Below, piece by piece: positions 9,223-17,852 of a DNA stretch of 64,000 nucleotides. The stretch's first letter is position 1, and each line of letters starts with the position of its first letter. The position numbers and the translations under genes were made by a program. Under the pieces are notes generated by a model. That model had not been told where the DNA came from. It searched no databases and saw nothing but the letters and a program-made list of their open reading frames with translations. The stretch spans positions 124,001 through 188,000 of the forward strand of contig NZ_JAHKPU010000032.1 in assembly GCF_018860505.1 (NCBI RefSeq), given 5' to 3'. The DNA is from Pacificibacter marinus (GTDB lineage Bacteria > Pseudomonadota > Alphaproteobacteria > Rhodobacterales > Rhodobacteraceae).

Positions 9223-9260
9223 AAAGATGCGCGCCTGTTAAGCTGCGCATCTTTTCATTT
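9223..9260. terminator. bidirectional terminator after TRAP binding protein
   Basis: The stem AAGATGCGC/GCGCATCTT has a 12-base loop and is followed by TT-C-ATTTT on the plus strand. Read the other way it ends in TTTATATTTT, so it can also serve the HerA-like gene that converges from the right. Confidence 0.8.
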
Positions 9261-9317
9261 TGGCCGTTCGATTTATGGCTGTCAGTTTCTGGCTGCCATT
9301 CGTCTGACAGATAAGCC

Positions 9318-10901
9318 TCAACGTGCCTTAAAGAGCCCGCCCAAGATACCGCGTACGATGCGCCGGCCTGTGGTGCCTTTTAGCTCCTTAATCACCAAAT
9401 TGGCGACAGATTCCCCAATCGAATCCGATGCAGAAGACCGACGCGATGACGATTTCCCATAGGATTTGGTCTCGTATCGGCGCGCTTTTTTGAACTCGCG
9501 CTCCAGATCTGCGCGGTGTTTTTCCTCGGCTTTGGCCTCTTTGGCTGCGCGTTCTGCAGCCTCTTCTGCTGCCTCTGCCTCTTGTGCGGCTTTTGCGGCC
9601 TCATCAGCACGTTTGCTCAAAAGCTCAAACGCGCTTTCGCGATCCAAAACGGTCTCGTATTTGCCCGCTATCGGTGAAGTGGCAATCACCCCTGCCCGCT
9701 CCAGCGCACTCAAAGGTCCAAGCTGTGACGACGGAGGACGAATAAGCGTGCGTTCCGCAATTGATGGCACACCTTTGGCTTGTAGCATCGATGTTACAGC
9801 CTCGCCGGTGCCAACCGATTTGATCGCCTCTTCAATGTCAAAGCGTGGATTGATCCGATATGTTTCGGCAGCACGCTCAAGATTCTTTTGATCGCGCGCT
9901 GTAAACGCCCGCAGCGCATGTTGAACGCGATTGCCCAATTGGCCCAAAATATCATCCGGCACATCGGCGGGGTTTTGTGACACGAAATAAACCCCAACGC
10001 CTTTGGACCGGATCAAACGCGCCACCTGTTCCACTTTATCGACAAGCGCTTTGGGCGCATCATCAAACAGCAAATGTGCCTCATCAAAAAAGAACACCAA
10101 TTTGGGTTTATCAGGATTGCCGATCTCTGGCAGCTCTTCGAACAGCTCAGACAAGAGCCACAGTAAAAACGTCGCATAAAGACCTGGCGAAGACATCAAT
10201 TTATCCGCTGCCAAAACCGAAATACGCCCACGCCCGTCGGCATCAGTGCGGATGATATCGGACAGGTCCAGCGCCGGTTCGCCAAACAATTTATCACCGC
10301 CTTGGTTTTCAAGCACCAAGAGACCACGTTGGATAGCGCCGATGGAACTTGATGAGACATTGCCATACCGCAGGCTCAGATCATCAGCGTTTTGACCACA
10401 CCAAACCAATAAGGCTTGCAGGTCTTTAAGGTCCAGTAATGGCCAGCCTTGCTCGTCGGAAACCCTAAACGCGATGTTGATCACGCCTTCTTGGGCATCG
10501 GTCAGTTGTAACATCCGTGACAACAAAAGCGGGCCCATTTCGGCAACGGTGGTGCGAATGGGATGGCCTTGCTCACCAAAGAGATCCCAAAAAGTGACGG
10601 GAAAACTCTCATATAGGAAGGACGTGAAATTGATCGTCTCATTGCGTGCCAAAAATGGAGCGTGCAGCTTGCCCTCTGCTGACCCAGCTTTGGCAAGTCC
10701 CGACAGATCCCCTTTGACGTCAGACAAGAAAACAGGAACGCCCGCGTTAGAGAACCCTTCTGCCAGAATTTGCAACGTGACGGTTTTTCCAGTGCCGGTG
10801 GCCCCTGCAATCATCCCATGGCGGTTGCCGTATTTCAGCAAAAGCTGTTGCGGTTCTTTGTAATCGATCCCGCCACCGCCGATAAAAATTCCGTCGCTCA
10901 T
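9318..10901 (-). CDS. HerA-like ATPase (DUF853 family)
   Basis: This 527-residue cytoplasmic P-loop ATPase is of the HerA/FtsK class. Walker A is GATGTGKT (near residue 35) and Walker B is [10 protein letters not shown] (near 270); [18 protein letters not shown] fits the sensor region. The C-terminal part (about 425-500) is an Ala/Glu/Lys-rich coiled coil, followed by a basic Ser/Arg segment. The family is widespread and poorly characterised; DNA translocation is inferred from HerA. The open frame reaches 10982, but the ATG at 10901 has GGAGAAA at the right distance and starts [11 protein letters not shown], as homologues do. Confidence 0.88.
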   Translation of the reverse strand: MSDGIFIGGGGIDYKEPQQLLLKYGNRHGMIAGATGTGKTVTLQILAEGFSNAGVPVFLSDVKGDLSGLAKAGSAEGKLHAPFLARNETINFTSFLYESFPVTFWDLFGEQGHPIRTTVAEMGPLLLSRMLQLTDAQEGVINIAFRVSDEQGWPLLDLKDLQALLVWCGQNADDLSLRYGNVSSSSIGAIQRGLLVLENQGGDKLFGEPALDLSDIIRTDADGRGRISVLAADKLMSSPGLYATFLLWLLSELFEELPEIGNPDKPKLVFFFDEAHLLFDDAPKALVDKVEQVARLIRSKGVGVYFVSQNPADVPDDILGQLGNRVQHALRAFTARDQKNLERAAETYRINPRFDIEEAIKSVGTGEAVTSMLQAKGVPSIAERTLIRPPSSQLGPLSALERAGVIATSPIAGKYETVLDRESAFELLSKRADEAAKAAQEAEAAEEAAERAAKEAKAEEKHRADLEREFKKARRYETKSYGKSSSRRSSASDSIGESVANLVIKELKGTTGRRIVRGILGGLFKAR

Positions 10902-10992
10902 CTTACTGTTTCTCCAACTGATTCCGCACCTGTTGCGGGTCACTATATCCATCGTTGCGCGCAACAATACAATTTTAACCAAATGGTGTCAG

Positions 10993-11092
10993 TATGATCG
11001 GTGTTCAGACCATGTCCTTCCTAGGTCTGAATTGACTTCCTCCCTGTCAGACTGGCCGCGCGTGACGCAAATCACCGCGGCCTCTTTTTTTG
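10993..11092 (+). ncRNA. candidate small RNA with anti-Shine-Dalgarno motifs
   Basis: The sequence shows, in order: a -10 hexamer TATGAT (10993-10998) without a good -35; a perfect 8-bp hairpin TTCAGACC/GGTCTGAA (11004-11031) whose 12-base loop holds CCTTCC; an unpaired stretch with CTTCCTCCC (near 11034-11044); and a strong terminator (11054-11091). No gene precedes it on this strand, so the terminator must end something that starts in this gap. The pyrimidine-rich anti-SD motifs resemble those of known alphaproteobacterial trans-acting sRNAs (the cuckoo/CcsR type). The expected transcript is about 88 nt from near 11004. Expression is inferred. Confidence 0.55.
11054..11091 (+). terminator. 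strong intrinsic terminator in intergenic region
   Basis: GGCCGCG pairs with CGCGGCC, extended inward by GTGA/TCAC, giving 11 pairs with one bulged C. It is followed by TCTTTTTTT. No protein gene on the plus strand lies upstream, which is the main reason for calling an sRNA here. Confidence 0.85.
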
Positions 11093-11131
11093 TCAAACCT
11101 CAAACTCAGCAAGTTTTCATCTAAATTGTCG

Positions 11132-11160
11132 TTGACGCCCTAAATTTTCTTGCCTAGATT
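11132..11160 (+). promoter_or_regulatory. sigma70-type promoter upstream of structured RNA or ialB leader
   Basis: TTGACG (11132-11137), a 17-base spacer and TAGATT (11155-11160). It would start transcription near 11167, directly before three consecutive hairpins. Confidence 0.55.
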
Positions 11161-11166
11161 TTTCAT

Positions 11167-11260
11167 CAATGCGTCGGCCATGTCCGACAGGGAGCAAATT
11201 GATCTTACACAATGACAAGATCACCAAAGGGGTGCCACGCGAAAGCTGGCGCCCTTTTGA
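11167..11260 (+). ncRNA. candidate structured RNA (sRNA or ialB leader), three hairpins
   Basis: Downstream of the promoter at 11132 three stems follow in a row: GTCGG/CCGAC (11173-11188), TGATCTT/AAGATCA (11200-11223), and a long stem AAAGGGGTGCCA/TGGCGCCCTTTT (11226-11258) capped by GC-GAAA-GC, a GNRA tetraloop. The last stem ends in TTTT but has no free T-run, so termination may be partial and the RNA could continue into ialB 165 bases on. It is either a separate sRNA or a structured 5' leader. Confidence 0.4.
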
Positions 11261-11423
11261 GACTCTTGAAGTCCGGTCACCTGTCACTTCCCTACGCAAG
11301 CAAGAGTTTGCCTGTTTTGCCAATAACCATTGTTTTCAGACGAAACCTGTAAAATCCGCCTGACACCCCAAGATCATCATGATAGAAAATGTACAAATTG
11401 ACTCAAGAATTTATGGATTTCAT

Positions 11424-12071
11424 ATGAACTTCGCGAACAGCACGAAAACGTTCACCCTGAGCACCGTCATTTCATTTGGATTGTGTTTTGCTGCGACGGC
11501 GCAAGACGCAGAACCTGCCGCACCAGAGACCACCGCAACGGTTCCAGGCCTCAGCACAGGCACGCCCCTTGATGAAACTGGCGGCATTGGTCAACCTTAC
11601 ACGCTTGAGCAACACGGCGATTGGAACATCAATTGCCTCAAAGCGCCAGAAGGCCAATCAGACCCCTGTTCCATGTTCCAACTGTTGCAAGATGAGCAAG
11701 AAAACCCAGTGGCTGAAATGTCTTTATTCCACCTTGGCAATGGCGGCATCGACGGTGCAGCCACAGTCACCGTGCCTTTAGACACTTTGCTCACAGAGCA
11801 ACTGACACTGACTGTTGATGGGGCCAATGGGCGTCGTTACCCATTCTCAGTATGCGCACCAACAGGATGCCAAGCACGCATTGGCCTAGCCACAGCAGAT
11901 ATAGATCTGTTTAAAAAAGGCTCCAAAGCCACATTGACGATCGTGCCTTCTGCAGCGCCTGACGTACAAGTTCCTGTATCCGTATCTTTGACCGGCTTCA
12001 CTGCGGCCTATAACCGCGTGACCGAACTCAACTTGGCAGCGCGTGCCGCGGCAACACCTGCCGCAGAATAA
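11424..12071 (+). CDS. invasion-associated locus B (IalB) family protein
   Basis: This 215-residue exported protein is of the IalB family, named from Bartonella but common in free-living alphaproteobacteria, where the role is unknown. It has a signal peptide (FTLSTVISFGLCFAATAQDA), a Pro/Ala/Thr linker, and the IalB core beginning near HGDWNINCLKAP with paired cysteines, followed by PCSMFQLL and CAPTGCQARIGL. The frame is open upstream to 11379, but the ATG at 11424 puts the signal peptide at the N-terminus. A strong terminator follows. Confidence 0.88.
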   Translation: MNFANSTKTFTLSTVISFGLCFAATAQDAEPAAPETTATVPGLSTGTPLDETGGIGQPYTLEQHGDWNINCLKAPEGQSDPCSMFQLLQDEQENPVAEMSLFHLGNGGIDGAATVTVPLDTLLTEQLTLTVDGANGRRYPFSVCAPTGCQARIGLATADIDLFKKGSKATLTIVPSAAPDVQVPVSVSLTGFTAAYNRVTELNLAARAAATPAAE

Positions 12072-12088
12072 ACCACCTGCACATTAAC

Positions 12089-12126
12089 AAAACGACCGTC
12101 GCAGATGATGTGACGGTCGTTTTTTA
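12089..12126 (+). terminator. intrinsic terminator after ialB
   Basis: AACGACCGTC pairs with GACGGTCGTT across an 11-base loop and is followed by a T-run. It lies 17 bases after the stop codon. Confidence 0.88.
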
Positions 12127-12145
12127 TGGCTCATCGCATTTTAAA

Positions 12146-13357
12146 CTAAGAGGCTTTGCGCAGGGCAATCACCGCATTCAAACCACCAAAAGCAAAAGCG
12201 TTTGACAGAGCGACGTCCACATCCGCATCGCGGGCCTCATTAGGCACCACGTCCAGCGCACATTCGGGATCGGGCTCTTCATAGTTGATCGTGGGCGCGA
12301 TCACCCCATCTTTGAGCGCCATGATACAGGCCAAAAGCTCAACAGCACCAGTACCGCCAATCAAATGCCCATGCATCGATTTGGTCGAGGACATCATCAC
12401 GGTATCCGCATGATGTCCCAGCGCATCCGCCACGGCAGCGCATTCGGTTTTATCGTTGGCAGCCGTGCCAGTGCCATGGGCATTGATATAGCCGATATCT
12501 TCGGGGGTGATCTGCGCATCAGCCATCGCGCCAGCAATGGCCCGCGCTGCGCCCTGCTTGGAGGGCATCACAATATCAGAGGCATCCGAGGTCATAGAAA
12601 AACCGATCACTTCGCATAAAATCTCAGCACCACGGGCTTTTGCGTGCTCATATTCTTCGAACACAAACACCGCAGCACCTTCGCCTTGTACCATACCGTT
12701 ACGATTGAGACTGAACGGACGACAGGCGTCTTTCGACATCACCCGCAAACCTTCCCATGCTTTAACGCCGCCAAAACACAGCATGGATTCCGATCCGCCC
12801 GTGACCATCGCCGTCGCCATGCCGCAACGCACCATGTTAAACGCCTGCCCCATCGCGTGATTGCTTGAGGCGCAGGCCGTGGCCACGGTGAAGCTTGGCC
12901 CTTTAAGGTTGTATTCCATCGAGACATGCGAACAGGACGCATTGTTCATCAGCTTGGGCACCACGAAAGGGTGAACGCGGTTTTTGCCCTCTTCATAGAC
13001 CATGCGGTAATTGTCATCTTGGGTGTTCAAACCGCCACCAGATGTACCAAAAATCACCCCTGACTTAGCTGCAAGATCACCGATAAATTCCAAACCCGAT
13101 TGCTCGATCGCTTCTTTCGCTGCCGTCAACGCAAACTGCGTGAAACGGTCATACAAAGCGATTTGCTGACGGTTGAAGCGGTTTTCAGTGGTCCAGCCAT
13201 GAATTTGACCGCCAATTTTGATCGACAGCCTGTCCACATCACGAAATTTCAGTTCTGATATGCCGCAGCGGCCTTCACGCATAGCCTCTAAGGTTGAAGG
13301 TACATCTAGCCCCAAAGCGTTGACTGTCCCCGCCCCCGTGATGACGACGCGTTTCAT
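12146..13357 (-). CDS. beta-ketoacyl-ACP synthase (KAS II / FabF-like)
   Basis: This condensing enzyme elongates acyl chains on an acyl carrier protein. The 403 residues carry the Cys-His-His set: nucleophilic Cys in VATACASSNHAMG (near 165), His in NAHGTGTAANDKTE and His in SSTKSMHGHLIGGTGA. The start overlaps the ACP gene stop as ATGA, and lpxD lies just upstream. This neighbourhood suggests a dedicated synthase making a special acyl chain, for lipid A or another envelope lipid, rather than the general fabF; rhizobial acpXL clusters combine similar activities. The chain length is unknown. Confidence 0.88.
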   Translation of the reverse strand: MKRVVITGAGTVNALGLDVPSTLEAMREGRCGISELKFRDVDRLSIKIGGQIHGWTTENRFNRQQIALYDRFTQFALTAAKEAIEQSGLEFIGDLAAKSGVIFGTSGGGLNTQDDNYRMVYEEGKNRVHPFVVPKLMNNASCSHVSMEYNLKGPSFTVATACASSNHAMGQAFNMVRCGMATAMVTGGSESMLCFGGVKAWEGLRVMSKDACRPFSLNRNGMVQGEGAAVFVFEEYEHAKARGAEILCEVIGFSMTSDASDIVMPSKQGAARAIAGAMADAQITPEDIGYINAHGTGTAANDKTECAAVADALGHHADTVMMSSTKSMHGHLIGGTGAVELLACIMALKDGVIAPTINYEEPDPECALDVVPNEARDADVDVALSNAFAFGGLNAVIALRKAS

Positions 13358-13620
13358 GACGATTGCTCAGCTATCAATCCTTGAACAGCTTTGACAATCG
13401 CCGACACAGAAGAGATATCAAAATCCGATTGATCTGGCTCGTTCGCGTTGAACGGCACAGAAATATCAAAGGTTTCCTCAATGGCAAAAATACATTCGAC
13501 AAGGCCGAGACTGTCGATTCCAAGGTCATCTAAGTCTTGGTCGTCGCGCACGTCACTGGGCTCAAGCACGGCTTGCTCGGCGATGATCGCGATAATCTTT
13601 GTTTTGATCTCATCAGACAT
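13354..13620 (-). CDS. specialised acyl carrier protein
   Basis: This 88-residue ACP carries a growing acyl chain on a phosphopantetheine arm. The attachment serine is in DLGIDSLGLVE, followed by the helix FAIEETFDISVPF. It differs from housekeeping AcpP (no DSLDTVE) and is closer in feel to AcpXL-type carriers. The ATG at 13620 is preceded by GGAG at 8 bases; the upstream ATG at 13641 has no better site. It is coupled to the ketosynthase by a 4-base overlap and follows lpxD by 103 bases. Confidence 0.88.
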   Translation of the reverse strand: MSDEIKTKIIAIIAEQAVLEPSDVRDDQDLDDLGIDSLGLVECIFAIEETFDISVPFNANEPDQSDFDISSVSAIVKAVQGLIAEQSS

Positions 13621-13723
13621 TTCGGTGTCTCCATCTTTCACGGCCTGTATAGAATTTAGACCGAAGCATTTGGCTGTAAAACAGAAAAATATGACAGTGG
13701 GGTGTCAAAAACGTCGCCTGATC

Positions 13724-14794
13724 TTAGCCCCCCTTCTTTGAGGCCAGATCTTTTAAAGCACGTGGCAAGCGCCGTAAAGATTTATACATATCAATATGGG
13801 TTTGCATAGCGACCGCAGGATAGCCCATCATCGCCTTGCCTTTCGGGACATTCGACAACACACCGGACCCCGCACCGATAATGGCACCCGATCCGATTTT
13901 GATATTGTCGGCGGCTCCTGCTTGGCCACCCATGACGCAAAAATCGCCCAAGACGGTAGAGCCCGCAATACCAACTTGCCCGCACAGCAAACAGTGCTGG
14001 CCGACAATCACATTGTGACCGATGTGCACTTGGTTATCGAGCTTGCTGCCCGAGCCGATTTGTGTGGCCCGAATGGTGCCTTGATCGATGGTAACATTGG
14101 CCCCAATCTCAACATCATCGCCAATGATTACACCGCCAATTGAGGCGATGCGCAGCCAGCTTTGGCCCTTGGCCTCGACATTGGCCCCAAGGCTTTCACG
14201 CGCTTGCTCAACGGCTGAGACCTCTTGAGTGACAAAAGAAAACCCATCCGCACCAATCACAGCCCCGGGCTGAATATAAATGCGTGCGCCAACCTGTGCC
14301 CGCGCACCAATCCGCACACCGGAATGGATCACGGCGTCAGGTCCGATGTGAACCCCTGCCCCAACAGTCACTTGTGGCGCAATCTGACAACAATCACCGA
14401 TGACAGCGCCAGCGCCAATCACAACCAGCGGACCGATTGACACATCAGCGCCAATGATCGCCGTAGGATCGACCACGGCGCTGGGGTGAATGCCTTTTGC
14501 AAGGCCAAGACCTGCATCAAAACTGGCTGTGATCGTGGCCATTGCCAAACGCCCACGGCGTACCAAAATGGCTGCCTCCAATCCGAAAGACTTCCAATCG
14601 GCCCCCTCCCAAAGCACTGCCGCACGCGCAGACCCATTGGCCAGTTCTGGTGCAAACTTCGGGTCCATCGCCAAAGCGATGTGATCGGCATCAGCGGTTC
14701 TGGGTTCACTGGCAGACGTCACAAGCAATGCGCCATTGCCCTCAAATGGCGCGCCGATGCGCTGTGCCAAGTCTGAAATTGTGATGCCTGTCAT
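13724..14794 (-). CDS. lpxD: UDP-3-O-acylglucosamine N-acyltransferase LpxD
   Basis: LpxD adds the N-linked 3-hydroxyacyl chain in lipid A synthesis, using acyl-ACP. The 356 residues have an N-terminal UDP-GlcNAc-binding domain (to about 100) and then a left-handed beta helix of hexapeptide repeats such as [20 protein letters not shown]. The catalytic histidine is in [12 protein letters not shown]. The neighbours are ACP and ketosynthase, not bamA-fabZ-lpxA as in the usual lpx cluster, so this may be a second, specialised lpxD. AAAGG precedes the start. Confidence 0.9.
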   Translation of the reverse strand: MTGITISDLAQRIGAPFEGNGALLVTSASEPRTADADHIALAMDPKFAPELANGSARAAVLWEGADWKSFGLEAAILVRRGRLAMATITASFDAGLGLAKGIHPSAVVDPTAIIGADVSIGPLVVIGAGAVIGDCCQIAPQVTVGAGVHIGPDAVIHSGVRIGARAQVGARIYIQPGAVIGADGFSFVTQEVSAVEQARESLGANVEAKGQSWLRIASIGGVIIGDDVEIGANVTIDQGTIRATQIGSGSKLDNQVHIGHNVIVGQHCLLCGQVGIAGSTVLGDFCVMGGQAGAADNIKIGSGAIIGAGSGVLSNVPKGKAMMGYPAVAMQTHIDMYKSLRRLPRALKDLASKKGG

Positions 14795-14911
14795 GATGAA
14801 ACCTTTGAGAATACATGTGTTCCTTTGACATAATGCCTCAAGACACGCATGGAAAGGACCGAGGCCAAACTTGGCAGCAAGTTTTATCGTCTCGCTTGCG
14901 CCACAAACGAT

Positions 14912-14937
14912 AAAGGGCGCCCCGCAGGACGCCCCTT
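14912..14937 (-). terminator. intrinsic terminator after L,D-transpeptidase gene
   Basis: On the minus strand AAGGGGCGTCC and GGGCGCCCTTT pair around a short loop and end in TTTATC. It lies about 20 bases beyond the transpeptidase stop. Confidence 0.75.
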
Positions 14938-14958
14938 AGATCTGACAGAAACCTTAAT

Positions 14959-16608
14959 TTAGCTGCCAACTGCGCGCAGTTGAACACCACGTTTTTGCAA
15001 AGCAGACCAAATCTTCGCATCGCGACCGTAAACATCGCGACGGTACTCCATGCCGCCTTTCGCAACAGTCGACGCTGTGCGGTAAACGATGTGCACAGGC
15101 ACTTGCTCGTCCAAACCGACAACAGATTCAACGCCAGATTTCAAACGTGACTGAAACAGCCCCACTGGGTCGTTGGACTGTTTGGCAAGCAAGGCGTAGG
15201 CAAAATCAAACGGATCTTGCAAACGCACACAGCCATGTGAAAACGCGCGGGCTTCGCGTGCGAATAGGCTCTTGGACGGTGTGTCGTGCAGGTAGATATT
15301 GTATTTGTTTGGGAACATGAACTTCACCAAACCCAAAGCATTGCCGTCAGACGGTGGCTGTTTCAGGTTAAACGGAAAGGTTCTTGATGTGTATGAATTG
15401 AAGTTCACATTGGCGCGGTTCACTGTGCGACCACGAGAATCCACCAAACGCAAATGCCCTGCAGCCCCTGGGTTCTTTTGCATCAAAGGCAAGTATTCAC
15501 GAACAGCAATAGAGCGAGGCACATTCCAAGTTGGGTTGATCACCATGTGCTCCATGACGTCTGAAAACTCTGGTGTGCGACGGTTTGAATCATTGGCACC
15601 AACGACAGAACGCGTTTGAAACGTCACACTGTCATTGTCGATGATCTTGGCTGAAAAATCTGTGATGTTCACCCAGATATGGCGTTTGCCGCGTTCGATA
15701 TTCATCCAACGTTCACGTTCCAGCGCCACATGAATCAACGCGAGGCGCTGCTCAGGCTCGACATTCAACTCTTTCAATGTCCCTGCACCCGCAACACCAT
15801 CAGCAGACAAGCCATGACGCTGTTGGAACAATTGCACAGCTTTTTGAATGTTCGCGTCATAAACAGTGCTTGCGTTGCGCTTGAGGTATCCCATCGCGAT
15901 CAAACGATCACGCAAAGCAACAACATTTGCGTTGGATTGACCAGGTTCAAGCGTCTTGCCGTTGACCTGTGGTCCCCAGCCGCCTTTGCCAAGCGTTTTT
16001 TCCAGCACAAGTTTTTCTTTAAGCAACCGCGTATATTCTGGCGACTTTGGCATCAAACTTTTCAAAAAAGCGGATGGTGTAGACTTTGCGAAACTGTCCA
16101 TCAGCGACACACCATCACGGTACGGAACTTGGCGCACAATTTCGCCGTCGATACGTGATGGGATCAATTGACCCGTTTGCATGTCTCTGGCGTAATCCAA
16201 AAACAATGTCGCCATTGCCACTTCAGCGCGGCCCAAATCACGTTCGGATTTGATCGCACGCATATTGGCTTTCAACAAACTTGTGTCATAGGGCGCAATA
16301 CCATGTTCAGGGGCAGAATCCAGCGCACGCAATAAAGCCTGACGACGATTGCGTGCACGACCTGTATTGTCTGCAAAGATCGGCTTATAGCCCGTCGCAC
16401 GATAATACTCCGACAGCTCTTTGGATTTGGAGGCCGCCTCAGCGATGGACTGCATCATCGCAGTCACTTGCTGGGCAGACGCCTTATCAGGGGCGGCAGC
16501 AATAAAGGCCATCGAAAAAATGGCAATGAAACCGAGTCGCAAACTCTGCGACGCGGCAGACGCTAAACGCGCCGCGAGCGTTGTGCGTGGTGCTAAAATG
16601 GAAAACAT
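14959..16608 (-). CDS. murein L,D-transpeptidase (YcbB-like)
   Basis: This exported enzyme makes 3-3 cross-links in, or attaches partners to, peptidoglycan. It has 549 residues from the ATG at 16608, which has GAGG 6 bases upstream; ATGs at 16614 and 16644 are less well placed. In order: a signal segment (about 20-40, ending DKASAQQ), a helical scaffold domain, a peptidoglycan-binding domain (about 220-285, with VYDANIQKAVQLFQQRHGLS), and the YkuD domain with the catalytic cysteine in SHGCVRLQDP. Across a 565-bp gap it faces a DUF882 protein gene, also likely to act on the wall. Confidence 0.92.
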   Translation of the reverse strand: MFSILAPRTTLAARLASAASQSLRLGFIAIFSMAFIAAAPDKASAQQVTAMMQSIAEAASKSKELSEYYRATGYKPIFADNTGRARNRRQALLRALDSAPEHGIAPYDTSLLKANMRAIKSERDLGRAEVAMATLFLDYARDMQTGQLIPSRIDGEIVRQVPYRDGVSLMDSFAKSTPSAFLKSLMPKSPEYTRLLKEKLVLEKTLGKGGWGPQVNGKTLEPGQSNANVVALRDRLIAMGYLKRNASTVYDANIQKAVQLFQQRHGLSADGVAGAGTLKELNVEPEQRLALIHVALERERWMNIERGKRHIWVNITDFSAKIIDNDSVTFQTRSVVGANDSNRRTPEFSDVMEHMVINPTWNVPRSIAVREYLPLMQKNPGAAGHLRLVDSRGRTVNRANVNFNSYTSRTFPFNLKQPPSDGNALGLVKFMFPNKYNIYLHDTPSKSLFAREARAFSHGCVRLQDPFDFAYALLAKQSNDPVGLFQSRLKSGVESVVGLDEQVPVHIVYRTASTVAKGGMEYRRDVYGRDAKIWSALQKRGVQLRAVGS

Positions 16609-17173
16609 GATCATCCTCAAAAAAGACAGGAAACTAGCGTTCAAAGTACACGATTTCCCTTACTGTGTGAGGGGGAAACTGGCCAGAAATGCCCCGTGTG
16701 GTCACCAAGGCACACATTTTATCGTGATCAAATGCCCCCACAGTTCCCCTTGATTTTTCCCAACACGCACTAGCGCTCGGCCGTATTTTTCAATGCCTAT
16801 CGAGAATTTTCAGCCAAAATGCGCAAATTCTTGCCTACTTTCGGCCATTTAATGCCACTCAAAAAAGCGAGGCTTGGAGGGTGATTCACTTTATGACATA
16901 AGACCTACAGGCATATCAGTGAACTCAGACTGACGAATGGGGTTGATCGAAGCAAAGCTTTGAAATTGTTTTGGTCCATCAACTGTTTCATCAGCGAGAC
17001 TATGGTTTGCGTCCAAGACCTCTTTGAGGCAAAGCCCTGACCTTTACGTAGCCCTCTTTTGGGGACGATTTAGGTCAATATTGAAGACAGTGAATGCGTT
17101 AGAATGTCGCAAAACGGCACAAACGAACAAACCGCGTTGAGGCGGGAATGATAGAAACGGGACGCTTGAGATC
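16609..17173. other. 565-bp divergent intergenic region
   Basis: This separates the L,D-transpeptidase gene (left) from the DUF882 gene (right) and must hold both promoters. I see no convincing open frame with a ribosome site. A spaced inverted repeat TGACCT...AGGTCA lies near 17039-17076 and could bind a regulator, but it has no matching arms beyond six bases. Confidence 0.5.
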
Positions 17174-17743
17174 ATGACGACAGACAAGTCCAGTACACTT
17201 ACACGGCGCACACTTTTGCGCAGCTTTGCAGCCGCTAGCCTTTCTGCTGCTCCAGTTTACGCCAATGCAGCAGGGTTTCTGCGAGGGTCTGGCGACATTC
17301 GCAGATTGCGCATGTATTCAGGTCGTACTGGGGAAAGCATCGACACCATTTATTGGGTCGAAGGCAAATATATCAAAGAAGCCCTTAAAGAAGTCACCTA
17401 TTTCTTCCGTGATTGGCGCAACAATAAAGTGAAATCCATTGACGCCCGCACCATTGATATTATGGCCGCTGCGCATGGATTGATGGACGTGAATGAGCCT
17501 TATATGTTGCTCTCCGGCTATCGCTCACCCGAAACAAACAACATGCTGCGCTCTCGCTCAAGCGGGGTTGCCAAAAAATCCTTACACATGCAGGGCGAAG
17601 CTGCGGATTTGCGCCTTAAATCTCGCTCCGTGAGCCAAATGGCATCTGCTGCCAAGTCCTGCTCTGCTGGCGGCGTTGGATCCTATCGCGGCTCTAACTT
17701 TGTACATATGGATTGCGGTCCCATCCGCACTTGGAACGGCTAG
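17174..17743 (+). CDS. DUF882 / YcbK-like peptidase M15 family protein
   Basis: This 189-residue exported protein has a D-Ala-D-Ala carboxypeptidase-like (M15) fold and probably trims or binds peptidoglycan. The start TRRTLLRSFAAASLSAAPVYA is a likely Tat signal. The zinc-site motifs are LSGYRSPETNNML, SLHMQGEAADLR (His and Asp) and NFVHMDCGPIR (His). The length fits the family, and the gene is divergent from an L,D-transpeptidase, a recurrent pairing. Confidence 0.9.
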   Translation: MTTDKSSTLTRRTLLRSFAAASLSAAPVYANAAGFLRGSGDIRRLRMYSGRTGESIDTIYWVEGKYIKEALKEVTYFFRDWRNNKVKSIDARTIDIMAAAHGLMDVNEPYMLLSGYRSPETNNMLRSRSSGVAKKSLHMQGEAADLRLKSRSVSQMASAAKSCSAGGVGSYRGSNFVHMDCGPIRTWNG

Positions 17744-17795
17744 ACAGGCCCTCCCACTGCATCACAGCCTCAACAAGTATTGATGTCAAAAATGA

Positions 17796-17824
17796 AAGCC
17801 GCCCAAAGGGCGGCTTATTTATTT
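17796..17824 (+). terminator. intrinsic terminator after DUF882 gene
   Basis: AAGCCGCCC and GGGCGGCTT pair across a 3-base loop, followed by ATTTATTT. It lies between convergent genes. Confidence 0.82.
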
Positions 17825-17852
17825 GTCGAAAAGTCCAGTTAGGCAACTGCGC

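Noticed and set aside
11169-11363. 64-codon frame upstream of ialB with a stretch (WRPFETLEVR) that recalls the N-terminus of small heat-shock proteins
   Set aside because: Similarity is limited to a few residues and breaks off; the same DNA forms three consecutive hairpins, so a structured RNA or leader is more likely.
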